NCBI GenBank assembly: GCA_013290085.1
Contig: JABCYS010000069.1
Coordinates: forward strand, 1 to 5,039
DNA from: Candidatus Babelota bacterium
Lineage (GTDB): Bacteria; Dependentiae; Babeliae; Babeliales; JABCYS01
Length of the DNA: 5,039 nucleotides
Direction: 5' to 3'
Position numbers and translations under genes: made by a program. A model generated the notes under the pieces. The model saw only the letters and a program-made list of their open reading frames with translations, made no database searches and had not been told where the DNA came from. How positions within the stretch are numbered: position 1 is the stretch's first letter; each line of letters opens with the position of its first letter. Positions 1 through 4,701 of this stretch are shown in pieces.

Positions 1-244
1 CTACATCATTACTGAAGTTAATGGGCAGCCGGTTAAAACTTTGAAGGATTTGCGTGGCGTATTGCGCAAAGTAAAGAATGAACAGTTCCTTACTTTTAAA
101 ACAGAAAATAATGTGTTCGTAGCCTTCCCCATGAAACAGACATTGCTTGAAGAGCGCCGGTTCGCTCGAGATTATCACTATCCAATTTCCTCAACCATGC
201 AAGAACTTCTCAAAACGGTAGAGGAGCAAAAAAAGTCAGCATGA
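1..244 (+). CDS. Deg/HtrA-like serine protease, C-terminal PDZ-type domain (5' partial)
   Basis: The frame is open from the first full codon at position 2 to TGA at 242-244, giving 80 visible residues; the start and the protease domain lie outside the window. A TTG at 41 is in frame but is only an internal leucine codon. The visible part begins with the end of a PDZ fold (I-x-E-V-N-G-Q-P-V, then a helix LKDLRGVL). It continues with strands around FLTFKTENN and VFVAFP, a helix rich in E and R, a DYHYPIS segment and a charged tail. This matches the last PDZ-like domain of the Deg proteases related to plant DEG9, where a strand, helix and 'DYGIP-S' pattern follows the NG turn. Such proteins are ATP-independent serine proteases, and their PDZ domains control assembly and substrate access. 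The TGA overlaps the ATG of tlyA (ATGA, 241-244), so the two are probably translationally coupled. The family call is good; the exact subtype is inferred because the catalytic His-Asp-Ser part is not seen. Confidence 0.72.
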   Translation, partial: YIITEVNGQPVKTLKDLRGVLRKVKNEQFLTFKTENNVFVAFPMKQTLLEERRFARDYHYPISSTMQELLKTVEEQKKSA

Positions 245-969
245 AGAAACGTTTAGACCAACTGGTGGCCGAACTTCACCCGACGCTGAGCAGAACTTTT
301 ATTCAAAGTTTGATAACGCAGGGCAAGGTTACTGTTGACGGCAAAAAGGTAACCAAGTCGGGGACTCAAATTGCCCAGGAAGCAAAGATCGAACTTGATC
401 TGCACGAACCAAAATATGTTTCACGTGCCGGATTCAAACTTGAAAAGGCGCTTGATCATTTTAAGGTCGATGTTGCGCAGAAAGTAGTTCTTGATGCCGG
501 ACTTTCTACGGGTGGGTTTGCCGATTGTTTGTTGCAGCGCGGTGCACAAAAAATTTACGGCATTGATGTTGGCTATGGCCAGGTTCATGAAAAAATACGT
601 AAAGATCCGCGGGTCATCGTTATGGAACGAGTTAACTTGCGCGAGCTCACCTCATTGCCTGAAAAAGTTGATCTGGTGACCTTAGACCTTTCCTTTATCT
701 CACTCCTGAAAATTATGGATGCAGTAGTTGCAGTACTCAAACCGCATGGGGAACTCATTACCTTAATCAAACCGCAATTTGAGGCAAAAAGAGAGCAGGT
801 TGGCAAAGGTGGGATCATCAAGGATGCCGCAGTGCATCAAGAGGTCCTTGCTCGGGTTGTTCCTGGGATAGAAGCCTATGGATTTGTCTGTCAGGGAACG
901 ATAGAATCTCCTATTGAAGGAGCATCAGGGAATAAAGAGTTTCTTGCCTATTTCACGAGACAGGGATAG
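241..969 (+). CDS. tlyA: TlyA family rRNA (cytidine-2'-O)-methyltransferase
   Basis: The protein has 242 aa. An N-terminal S4 RNA-binding domain (about residues 3-58, RLDQLVAE through GKVTVDGKKV) is followed by an FtsJ/RrmJ-type SAM methyltransferase domain (about 60-240). The SAM-binding motif I is LDAGLSTGGF at 84-93, and a second signature is GIDVGYGQ at 107-114. The expected K-D-K-E catalytic set is present as K66 (SRAGFKL), D149 (TLDLSF), K177 (LIKPQF) and E233 (GNKEF), matching K69-D154-K182-E238 of Mycobacterium tuberculosis TlyA. The family 2'-O-methylates C1920 of 23S rRNA and, in longer TlyA-II types, C1409 of 16S rRNA. The short ends here favour the TlyA-I type that acts on 23S only; this subtype is inferred. 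In mycobacteria and Campylobacter this modification affects capreomycin sensitivity; the old name 'hemolysin A' is misleading. The ATG overlaps the TGA of the upstream protease gene, and the nearest GGAG (223-226) is 14 bases away, so coupled translation is likely. Confidence 0.95.
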   Translation: MKKRLDQLVAELHPTLSRTFIQSLITQGKVTVDGKKVTKSGTQIAQEAKIELDLHEPKYVSRAGFKLEKALDHFKVDVAQKVVLDAGLSTGGFADCLLQRGAQKIYGIDVGYGQVHEKIRKDPRVIVMERVNLRELTSLPEKVDLVTLDLSFISLLKIMDAVVAVLKPHGELITLIKPQFEAKREQVGKGGIIKDAAVHQEVLARVVPGIEAYGFVCQGTIESPIEGASGNKEFLAYFTRQG

Positions 970-985
970 GAGTTTTAGGTACACT
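957..985 (+). promoter_or_regulatory. possible promoter for the tRNA-Arg(TCG) transcription unit
   Basis: GAGACA (957-962, 4 of 6 matches to TTGACA) and TACACT (980-985, 4 of 6 matches to TATAAT) are separated by 17 bases. Transcription would begin near 992, leaving a leader of about 25 bases before the mature tRNA at 1017. The -35 element would lie inside the last codons of tlyA. This is a pattern match only; read-through from tlyA is equally possible. Confidence 0.25.
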
Positions 986-1016
986 ACCTGAGCATTGAAA
1001 TGTTTGGGAAAAAGAT

Positions 1017-1093
1017 GCGCCCGTAGCTCAACTGGATAGAGCAACGGACTTCGGATCCGTAGGTTGTGGGTTCGACTCCTACCGGGCGCACCA
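1017..1093 (+). tRNA. tRNA-Arg (anticodon TCG)
   Basis: This is a complete 77-base cloverleaf. The acceptor stem GCGCCCG (1017-1023) pairs with CGGGCGC (1083-1089), followed by discriminator A and an encoded CCA (1091-1093). The D stem is GCTC/GAGC with the GG of the D loop in TGGATA. The anticodon stem ACGGA/TCCGT is perfect and closes the loop CTTCGGA, giving anticodon TCG, which reads CGA and probably CGG. The T stem GTGGG/CCTAC contains one G-T pair and closes TTCGACT. The A in the D loop and discriminator A agree with arginine identity. It lies 47 bases after tlyA and 34 bases before the small ORF at 1128. Confidence 0.97.
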
Positions 1094-1127
1094 AAAATTA
1101 AAATTGTAGTCGAGAAGTCGGTGGAAA

Positions 1128-1466
1128 ATGGCGCTCCATAAAGATCTTGCCGCGGGACGCTGGTTTGAGTTATCTCTTATGGAACAACTAGCAAATGTTG
1201 GCGCAGATGTTGAAAGAACCATACGGTGGAAGCAAAGAGGTGCGATGGAGGATAGCAAAATGGCATTTGCGCGAGCGCTCGATCTTTTAGATTTAACTAT
1301 CGCCGATCCGAAAAATGAAAAGCGGCTCAAAGAGATTCTGTTGGCGCGTGAAGCATTGATAGACCATTTCATACATAACAACAAAGAATACAACACAACT
1401 GATGAGCAGTGGCAAAATTATTTTTTTGATTTCAATTATGCAGTTGCCATACAGCGCGGGAAATAA
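1128..1466 (+). CDS. conserved-looking helical protein of unknown function between two tRNA-Arg genes
   Basis: The protein has 112 aa, with start ATG at 1128 preceded closely by a GGTGGA ribosome-binding-like sequence (1120-1125). It has no signal peptide or membrane segment, so it should be cytoplasmic. It appears mostly alpha-helical. The blocks AGRWFELSLMEQLANVGADV (residues 9-28), FARALDLLDLTIADP (47-61) and a C-terminal aromatic stretch YFFDFNYAVA (98-107) look like the conserved core of a small uncharacterised bacterial family of roughly 100-120 aa. I recall such 'GRWF-LSL-EQLxNxGxEV ... ALELLDLTIxDP' proteins from several phyla, but I cannot name a domain. A segment R74-EALID-H80 has the R-x5-H spacing seen in HEPN RNases; this may be chance. 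The stop codon (1464-1466) sits 3 bases before tRNA-Arg(CCT), so the mRNA and tRNA probably share a transcript that is cut by RNase P. The ORF looks real because the core blocks are protein-like and it has a usable start; its function is unknown. Confidence 0.8.
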   Translation: MALHKDLAAGRWFELSLMEQLANVGADVERTIRWKQRGAMEDSKMAFARALDLLDLTIADPKNEKRLKEILLAREALIDHFIHNNKEYNTTDEQWQNYFFDFNYAVAIQRGK

Positions 1467-1469
1467 TAA

Positions 1470-1546
1470 GCGCCCGTAGCTCAGGTGGATAGAGCGACAG
1501 ATTCCTAATCTGTAGGCCACAGGTTCAACTCCTGTCGGGCGCACCA
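1470..1546 (+). tRNA. tRNA-Arg (anticodon CCT)
   Basis: This is a complete 77-base cloverleaf with the same acceptor stem as the tRNA 453 bases upstream: GCGCCCG (1470-1476) pairs with CGGGCGC (1536-1542), then discriminator A and an encoded CCA (1544-1546). The anticodon stem ACAGA/TCTGT is perfect and its loop TTCCTAA gives anticodon CCT, which reads AGG. The T stem ACAGG/CCTGT is fully paired and closes TTCAACT. Compared with the first tRNA, the changes in the anticodon and T stems are compensated on both sides, so both genes look functional. The gene begins 3 bases after the stop codon of the 112-aa ORF, so maturation of its 5' end by RNase P would release it from a shared transcript. Confidence 0.97.
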
Positions 1547-1652
1547 AAAATAACAAAAATGATGGGGCTTTTCCTTTAGCTTCAATAATTTAGTAGCAAT
1601 TATCCTCTATTTCTGAATATGCTAAAAAAGTCACAAAAATAAGTTGTGTTCC

Positions 1653-1661
1653 AAGAGAGGA
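1653..1661 (+). promoter_or_regulatory. ribosome binding site fixing the start of the ankyrin-type gene
   Basis: The purine run AAGAGAGGA ends 5 bases before the ATG at 1667. It supports ATG 1667 as the true start and makes the in-frame GTG at 1646, which lies upstream of this site, unlikely. Confidence 0.6.
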
Positions 1662-1666
1662 TATTT

Positions 1667-1975
1667 ATGAAGCGTAACCACCTCTTTTTTCTTTCCTGTT
1701 GCTTTGTGCAAGTTTCTTTTTCAACTAACCTAACTTTTGAACAAATAGTTGAAAAAGCTCGGCTTTCCCTTATTGAGCGATCTGTAGCAAAAGAGAAATC
1801 TTCACAAGCATTAGGACTCAGGTTGATGATAGCAGCTGATCAGGGTGATGTAGAAGCGGTAATAATTATTCTAAAAAAGAAGGCTTTCATAGCGCAAAGT
1901 GACATTGATGAGGCAGTGGCTAAAGCTAAACTTCATGGGCATACTACTATTATTCAATCGTTAAAAGGTCTCTGA
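1667..1975 (+). CDS. small exported protein with ankyrin-like repeats
   Basis: From ATG 1667 the protein has 102 aa. Residues 1-19 look like a signal peptide: basic MKRN, then a hydrophobic LFFLSCCFVQVSF core, with a plausible signal peptidase I site after S19. Cys11/Cys12 do not sit in a convincing lipobox. The rest is helical. Residues 50-71 (GLRLMIAADQGDVEAVIIIL) match the ankyrin pattern 'xLxxAAxxGxxxxVxxLL', and residues 79-99 (DIDEAVAKAKLHGHTTIIQ and on) match a second, degenerate unit ending in the typical G-H-T-x-I-I-x-x-L. Ankyrin repeats bind other proteins; exported ankyrin proteins are common in bacteria living in eukaryotic cells, but two units is at the lower limit of a stable fold. 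The gene lies 16 bases before the FAD oxidoreductase gene on the same strand and may share its transcript. The ankyrin call is by motif reading and the function is unknown. Confidence 0.72.
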   Translation: MKRNHLFFLSCCFVQVSFSTNLTFEQIVEKARLSLIERSVAKEKSSQALGLRLMIAADQGDVEAVIIILKKKAFIAQSDIDEAVAKAKLHGHTTIIQSLKGL

Positions 1976-1991
1976 ATCATCACAACTCGCC

Positions 1992-3170
1992 ATGAAAACA
2001 CATATTATCATCGGTACCTCGGCAGCCGCACTCGGTGTTCTTAATAAATTACGAGCACTCGATCCTGCATCTACCATCATCTGTATTTCTGATGAATCAG
2101 AAATTCCCTACAATAAATGTTTTTTGGCAGATTATCTGGGCGGCACTAAAAAAGAGCATGAGGTTACAACCAAGCCGCTGCATTTTTTTGAGCAACAGCA
2201 GATAAAGCTTCTGCTGGGTAAGCGAGTTATTGATTTAGATGCTCAACAAAAAAAAATTACGCTCAATGATGGGCAATCACTCTCCTATGATTCCCTTTTT
2301 CTCGGTACCGGTTCTTCACCGGTTATTCCTCCAGCATTCAACAAAAAATTACCGGGGCTCTTCACCTTCCATACCTTAGCTGACAGCAATGCCATCTTGA
2401 ACTATGCCCATGAGCACAAGGTTCAACAAGCAGTGGTTGTCGGGACTGGATTAAGTGGTCTTGAGTGTGCTGATGCCTTAACCACGCGCGGAGTAAAAGT
2501 AACCGTTATCAGTCGGCATGAGCAGGTACTGCGGCGATTTATTAACCAAGAGGCGTCATCTCTCATTGAATCTATGATGACCTCAAAAGGAATCACCTTA
2601 CTAAAAAACAGTGAGCCTAAAGAACTGCTTGCGGATGAAACTACCGTACACGGCCTGCGCCTGAATGATGGGCGTGAGATTAAGGCTGCTCTGGTGATTG
2701 TTGCTACCGGATTGCGCCCGAATAATGAACTAGCCCACGCGGCAAGGCTCCAACTACAGGATGGGTATCTGGTGGTCAATGAATACATGCAAACGAGTGA
2801 CGATGCTATTTGGGCAGGAGGGGATTGCTGTATGGTTCGAGACCAAATGAGCGGCAACCTGGTACCAAGCGCTACCTGGCCGGATGCTATGATGCAGGGA
2901 ATGATAGCGGCATATGCTATGAGTGGTCAGCAAAAAAAATATCCCGGCATCACTGCAGTTGTAAGTTCTTCCTTCTTTGGTACGCAATTCGTTACCGCCG
3001 GTTCTGTCCTTACCCCCTTGCCGCACCACCGAATCAAAGTGCAGTCCGGTCCCGATTTCTACCACGCTACCGTATTTGATGGAGAACGGTTGCAAGGCTT
3101 TCTTTTGGTAGGGCAGGTGAACCAAGCGCCTCGATTAAAAAGAGCACTTTTAACTGGGCAACCAGTCTAA
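1992..3170 (+). CDS. FAD/NAD(P)-dependent oxidoreductase, pyridine nucleotide-disulfide type
   Basis: The protein has 392 aa with the usual two-dinucleotide layout. The N-terminal FAD-binding strand and turn are IIIGTSAAA (residues 5-13), a variant of GxGxxG similar to the GNSAAG seen in many relatives. The segment LFLGTGSSPVIPP (102-114) is the second FAD contact. The NAD(P) Rossmann motif is VVVGTGLSGLECADAL (148-163), followed by VATGLRPN (237-244) and the FAD-ribityl aspartate motif WAGGDCC (274-280, D278). The overall pattern resembles rubredoxin reductase, the N-terminal part of nitrite reductase NirB, and NADH oxidase/CoA-disulfide reductase proteins. The electron acceptor cannot be told from sequence. 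Cys43 in PYNKCFLADYL lies where NADH peroxidase (Cys42) and CoA-disulfide reductase (Cys43) carry their redox cysteine, so a thiol or peroxide substrate is possible. The residues after about 320 form the expected C-terminal interface-like domain. No clear Shine-Dalgarno precedes the ATG; it starts 16 bases after the ankyrin gene. Soluble and cytoplasmic. Confidence 0.9.
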   Translation: MKTHIIIGTSAAALGVLNKLRALDPASTIICISDESEIPYNKCFLADYLGGTKKEHEVTTKPLHFFEQQQIKLLLGKRVIDLDAQQKKITLNDGQSLSYDSLFLGTGSSPVIPPAFNKKLPGLFTFHTLADSNAILNYAHEHKVQQAVVVGTGLSGLECADALTTRGVKVTVISRHEQVLRRFINQEASSLIESMMTSKGITLLKNSEPKELLADETTVHGLRLNDGREIKAALVIVATGLRPNNELAHAARLQLQDGYLVVNEYMQTSDDAIWAGGDCCMVRDQMSGNLVPSATWPDAMMQGMIAAYAMSGQQKKYPGITAVVSSSFFGTQFVTAGSVLTPLPHHRIKVQSGPDFYHATVFDGERLQGFLLVGQVNQAPRLKRALLTGQPV

Positions 3171-3209
3171 AACAGTAAGCTAGAAAGGGTTTTGCTGGGA
3201 GCAGGTTGA

Positions 3210-3237
3210 TTGACTACCCGTCTTCTTGGGCTAAACT
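3210..3237 (+). promoter_or_regulatory. predicted sigma-70-type promoter for psd-pssA
   Basis: TTGACT (3210-3215, 5 of 6 matches to TTGACA) and TAAACT (3232-3237, 4 of 6 matches to TATAAT) are spaced by 16 bases. Transcription would start near 3244, giving a leader of roughly 42 bases that keeps the AGGA ribosome site (3275-3278) of psd. It lies in the 115-base gap after the oxidoreductase gene, the only sizeable gap before psd. Pattern match only. Confidence 0.4.
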
Positions 3238-3249
3238 GGCATCCTTGTC

Positions 3250-3267
3250 ATTTTTTGATTAAAAAAT
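3250..3267. repeat. perfect 7-base AT-only inverted repeat upstream of psd
   Basis: ATTTTTT (3250-3256) and AAAAAAT (3261-3267) are perfect inverted copies around the loop GATT. The repeat lies between the predicted promoter and the AGGA site of psd. It could be a weak hairpin, an operator, or simply an AT-rich tract; there is no GC pair, so it is a poor intrinsic terminator. Confidence 0.35.
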
Positions 3268-3285
3268 TCAATTTAGGATCTTGTT

Positions 3286-3933
3286 ATGTTGCGTTTTTTA
3301 ACTTCTAATCTTCTGTGGACTGAAGGGAGAGCGTACCTCATCGCCTTAGCGGGAGTGAGCGTGTTCTCCTTCTTTTTCTTTAAACCGTTATTGTATCCGT
3401 GCATTCTCCTCTTCCTGTTCCTCTTCTATTTCTTCCGTTTTCCCAAGCGTGAACCGGAACAAGGTGCGAATGAGCGAAGCATCATTTCTCCCGCAGATGG
3501 CAAGGTGGTATCTATTATTTACGATCCGCAAAGTAGGTTGCCTGGTGGTTATGCCTATCGTGTTTCTATTTTCCTTTCTCCCTTCGATGTTCACGTTAAC
3601 TGGATCCCGGTGAGCGGGATTGTGGAAGAGGTGATGTATCAACCGGGGAAATTTATGATGGCCTTTTTACCAAAAAGTTCTGAGCTTAACGAGCGTAACG
3701 ATATTGTTCTCAAAACAGCCTACGGGACTATTATGGTACGCCAGATAGCCGGTACCATTGCGCGGCGGATTTGTTGTTGGGTAAAAAAGGGCGACTCTTT
3801 AAAACAGGGTGATGCTTTTGGTATGATTAAATTTAGCTCCCGTGTTGATTTGTTTTTACCGGCATCATGTTCAGTAAAATTAAACGTGGGCGATCGCGTA
3901 TCCGGGGGGAAGACAATACTGGGGAGGTTTTAA
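3286..3933 (+). CDS. psd: phosphatidylserine decarboxylase, short type, with Ser-Ser cleavage site
   Basis: The protein has 215 aa, typical of the short bacterial form. It decarboxylates phosphatidylserine to phosphatidylethanolamine at the membrane using a pyruvoyl group made by self-cleavage. Residues 17-50 form two hydrophobic segments that anchor it. The body follows the family: SPADGKV (68-74), FDVHVNW (100-106), PGKFMMAF (120-127), SSELNERND (131-139), QIAGTIARRI (153-162) and FGMIKF (178-183). The expected Asp-His-Ser triad is D71, H103 and S185. The processing site normally reads Gly-Ser (KFGSRVD) but here reads Ser184-Ser185 (codons AGC TCC, 3835-3840); Gly to Ser needs one base change. 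If cleaved before S185, the beta chain is 184 and the alpha chain 31 residues. All other motifs are intact, so I expect an active enzyme. The start ATG 3286 has AGGA 7 bases upstream. The stop is directly followed by pssA, its metabolic partner. Confidence 0.93.
   Translation: MLRFLTSNLLWTEGRAYLIALAGVSVFSFFFFKPLLYPCILLFLFLFYFFRFPKREPEQGANERSIISPADGKVVSIIYDPQSRLPGGYAYRVSIFLSPFDVHVNWIPVSGIVEEVMYQPGKFMMAFLPKSSELNERNDIVLKTAYGTIMVRQIAGTIARRICCWVKKGDSLKQGDAFGMIKFSSRVDLFLPASCSVKLNVGDRVSGGKTILGRF
3921..3927 (+). promoter_or_regulatory. strong ribosome binding site of pssA inside the end of psd
   Basis: GGGGAGG lies 6 bases before the pssA ATG and within the last codons of psd (Leu-Gly-Arg-Phe-stop). 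Because psd ends at 3933 and pssA starts at 3934, ribosomes finishing psd cover this site, which favours coupled synthesis of the two enzymes. Confidence 0.75.
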
Positions 3934-4695
3934 ATGAATATCAGTTTAAAGATATTTAAAAAAGTACGGGGTAAGCAGCGTTATCAAAAAACGCTCTTCG
4001 CTATTCCTTATCTTTTTACTTTCGGTAACGCCGCCTTTGGCTTTCTTTCAGTTATTAGCGCCCTTGAGGGGGACACCAAATTATCAGCCTTATTCATTCT
4101 CTGTGCCGCTTTAATGGATGGTTTTGATGGCAGACTTGCCCGTTATTTCAGAGTCACCAGTAATCTAGGTATGGAGCTTGATTCTTTGTGCGATGCGGTT
4201 TCATTTTGTCTCGCACCCATGATTTTACTCTACAGCAGTTACGAACATGCTCATTATTTTTTTATAGCAGCACTGTCCATAGCTCTGTGTGCCGGTCTTT
4301 TTAGGCTTGCACGATTTAATATCATCAGTCCTGACAACAAAGAAGATTTTTTTAAGGGATTGCCAACAACCATAGTTGCCATGTTTATTGCCAGCTTGGT
4401 GTATTATCGCGACAGCATCTCCCAGAACTTTTTTTCTTTTCTGCTCGACGAGCGGTGGCTTGCCGGAGTTGTGCTCTTCCTTGCTTTTCTAATGGTAAGT
4501 GCGATTCCATTCCCATCATTTAAAAAGCGTACCGTGTATGCGATTGTATTTCGTTTACTCATGGGGCTTACGGCACTGCTATTTGTAGCAAGCTTCTTCT
4601 ACGACATTCCTGTCTTTTTTATAATAACGCTTGTGTACATTGTAAGTGGGCTTGTTTTAGCTGGTATCGCTTACGCTAAGCGGGTGCTGGCATAA
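3934..4695 (+). CDS. pssA: CDP-diacylglycerol--serine O-phosphatidyltransferase
   Basis: The protein has 253 aa and is an integral membrane protein of the CDP-alcohol phosphatidyltransferase family. It transfers phosphatidyl from CDP-diacylglycerol to serine, making phosphatidylserine and CMP. The family signature D-x2-D-G-x2-A-R-x8-G-x3-D-x3-D is complete: D62, D65-G66, A69-R70, G79, D83 and D87; these acidic residues bind the metal ions and the CDP group. Serine-enzyme features of the Bacillus-type (subclass II) PssA are the N-terminal LFTFGNAAFGFLSV (27-40), GLFRLARFNI (121-130) and KGLPTT (141-146). Hydrophobic stretches suggest about seven or eight membrane passes, near 22-44, 48-61, 88-100, 104-122, 144-157, 172-192, 202-222 and 225-246, with a basic N-terminus. 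It follows psd without a gap; Bacillus has the opposite order, pssA then psd. Together the two genes convert CDP-diacylglycerol to phosphatidylethanolamine. Confidence 0.94.
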   Translation: MNISLKIFKKVRGKQRYQKTLFAIPYLFTFGNAAFGFLSVISALEGDTKLSALFILCAALMDGFDGRLARYFRVTSNLGMELDSLCDAVSFCLAPMILLYSSYEHAHYFFIAALSIALCAGLFRLARFNIISPDNKEDFFKGLPTTIVAMFIASLVYYRDSISQNFFSFLLDERWLAGVVLFLAFLMVSAIPFPSFKKRTVYAIVFRLLMGLTALLFVASFFYDIPVFFIITLVYIVSGLVLAGIAYAKRVLA

Positions 4696-4701
4696 GTTGG
4701 T

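Larger units (their letters stand above)
1017..1551 (+). repeat. direct repeats formed by paired tRNA-Arg genes, 453-base offset
   Basis: GCGCCCGTAGCTCA occurs at 1017-1030 and again at 1470-1483. CGGGCGCACCAAAAAT occurs at 1083-1098 and again at 1536-1551. Every matched pair is offset by exactly 453 bases, and the second repeat runs 5 bases past the mature tRNA 3' end. By hand count 60 of 77 tRNA positions agree. This is the pattern expected from an old duplication followed by divergence of the anticodon arm, though shared arginine-identity and acceptor constraints could also account for part of it. Confidence 0.7.

Noticed and set aside
1017..1551. Genomic island or integrase attachment site at the repeated tRNA 3' ends
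   Set aside because: The repeated 3' ends belong to two complete tRNA genes with compensated stems, and the 453-base interval holds no integrase or mobile gene.
1293..1556. 87-aa open frame on the - strand containing RPTGVEPVAYRLG
   Set aside because: It is the reverse complement of tRNA-Arg(CCT) plus the tail of the 112-aa ORF, a well-known false ORF type over tRNA genes.
1595..1623. Promoter for the ankyrin-type gene with TATGCT as -10
   Set aside because: TATGCT (1618-1623) is acceptable but the sequence at the proper -35 distance (AGCAAT) is too poor to support a call.
1646..1666. GTG start adding seven residues to the ankyrin-type protein
   Set aside because: The purine-rich ribosome site lies downstream of the GTG and points to ATG 1667, and only the latter gives a normal signal peptide.
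1694..1702. Possible lipoprotein box at LSC/CC of the ankyrin-type protein
   Set aside because: The cysteines come after only about five hydrophobic residues and the -3 residue is Phe; a signal peptidase I site further on fits better.
2423..2857. 144-aa open frame on the - strand
   Set aside because: It lies wholly inside the FAD oxidoreductase gene, has a low-complexity Ser/Arg-rich product and no family motif.
2754..3125. 123-aa open frame on the - strand
   Set aside because: It also overlaps the oxidoreductase gene entirely and shows no recognisable protein pattern.
3180..3200. Hairpin AGC...GCT after the oxidoreductase gene as an intrinsic terminator
   Set aside because: The stem is imperfect, has few GC pairs and is not followed by a T run.
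3245..3272. TTGTCA-N16-TTCAAT as the psd promoter
   Set aside because: Transcription would start at about 3279, inside or after the AGGA ribosome site, so the pair at 3210-3237 is preferred.
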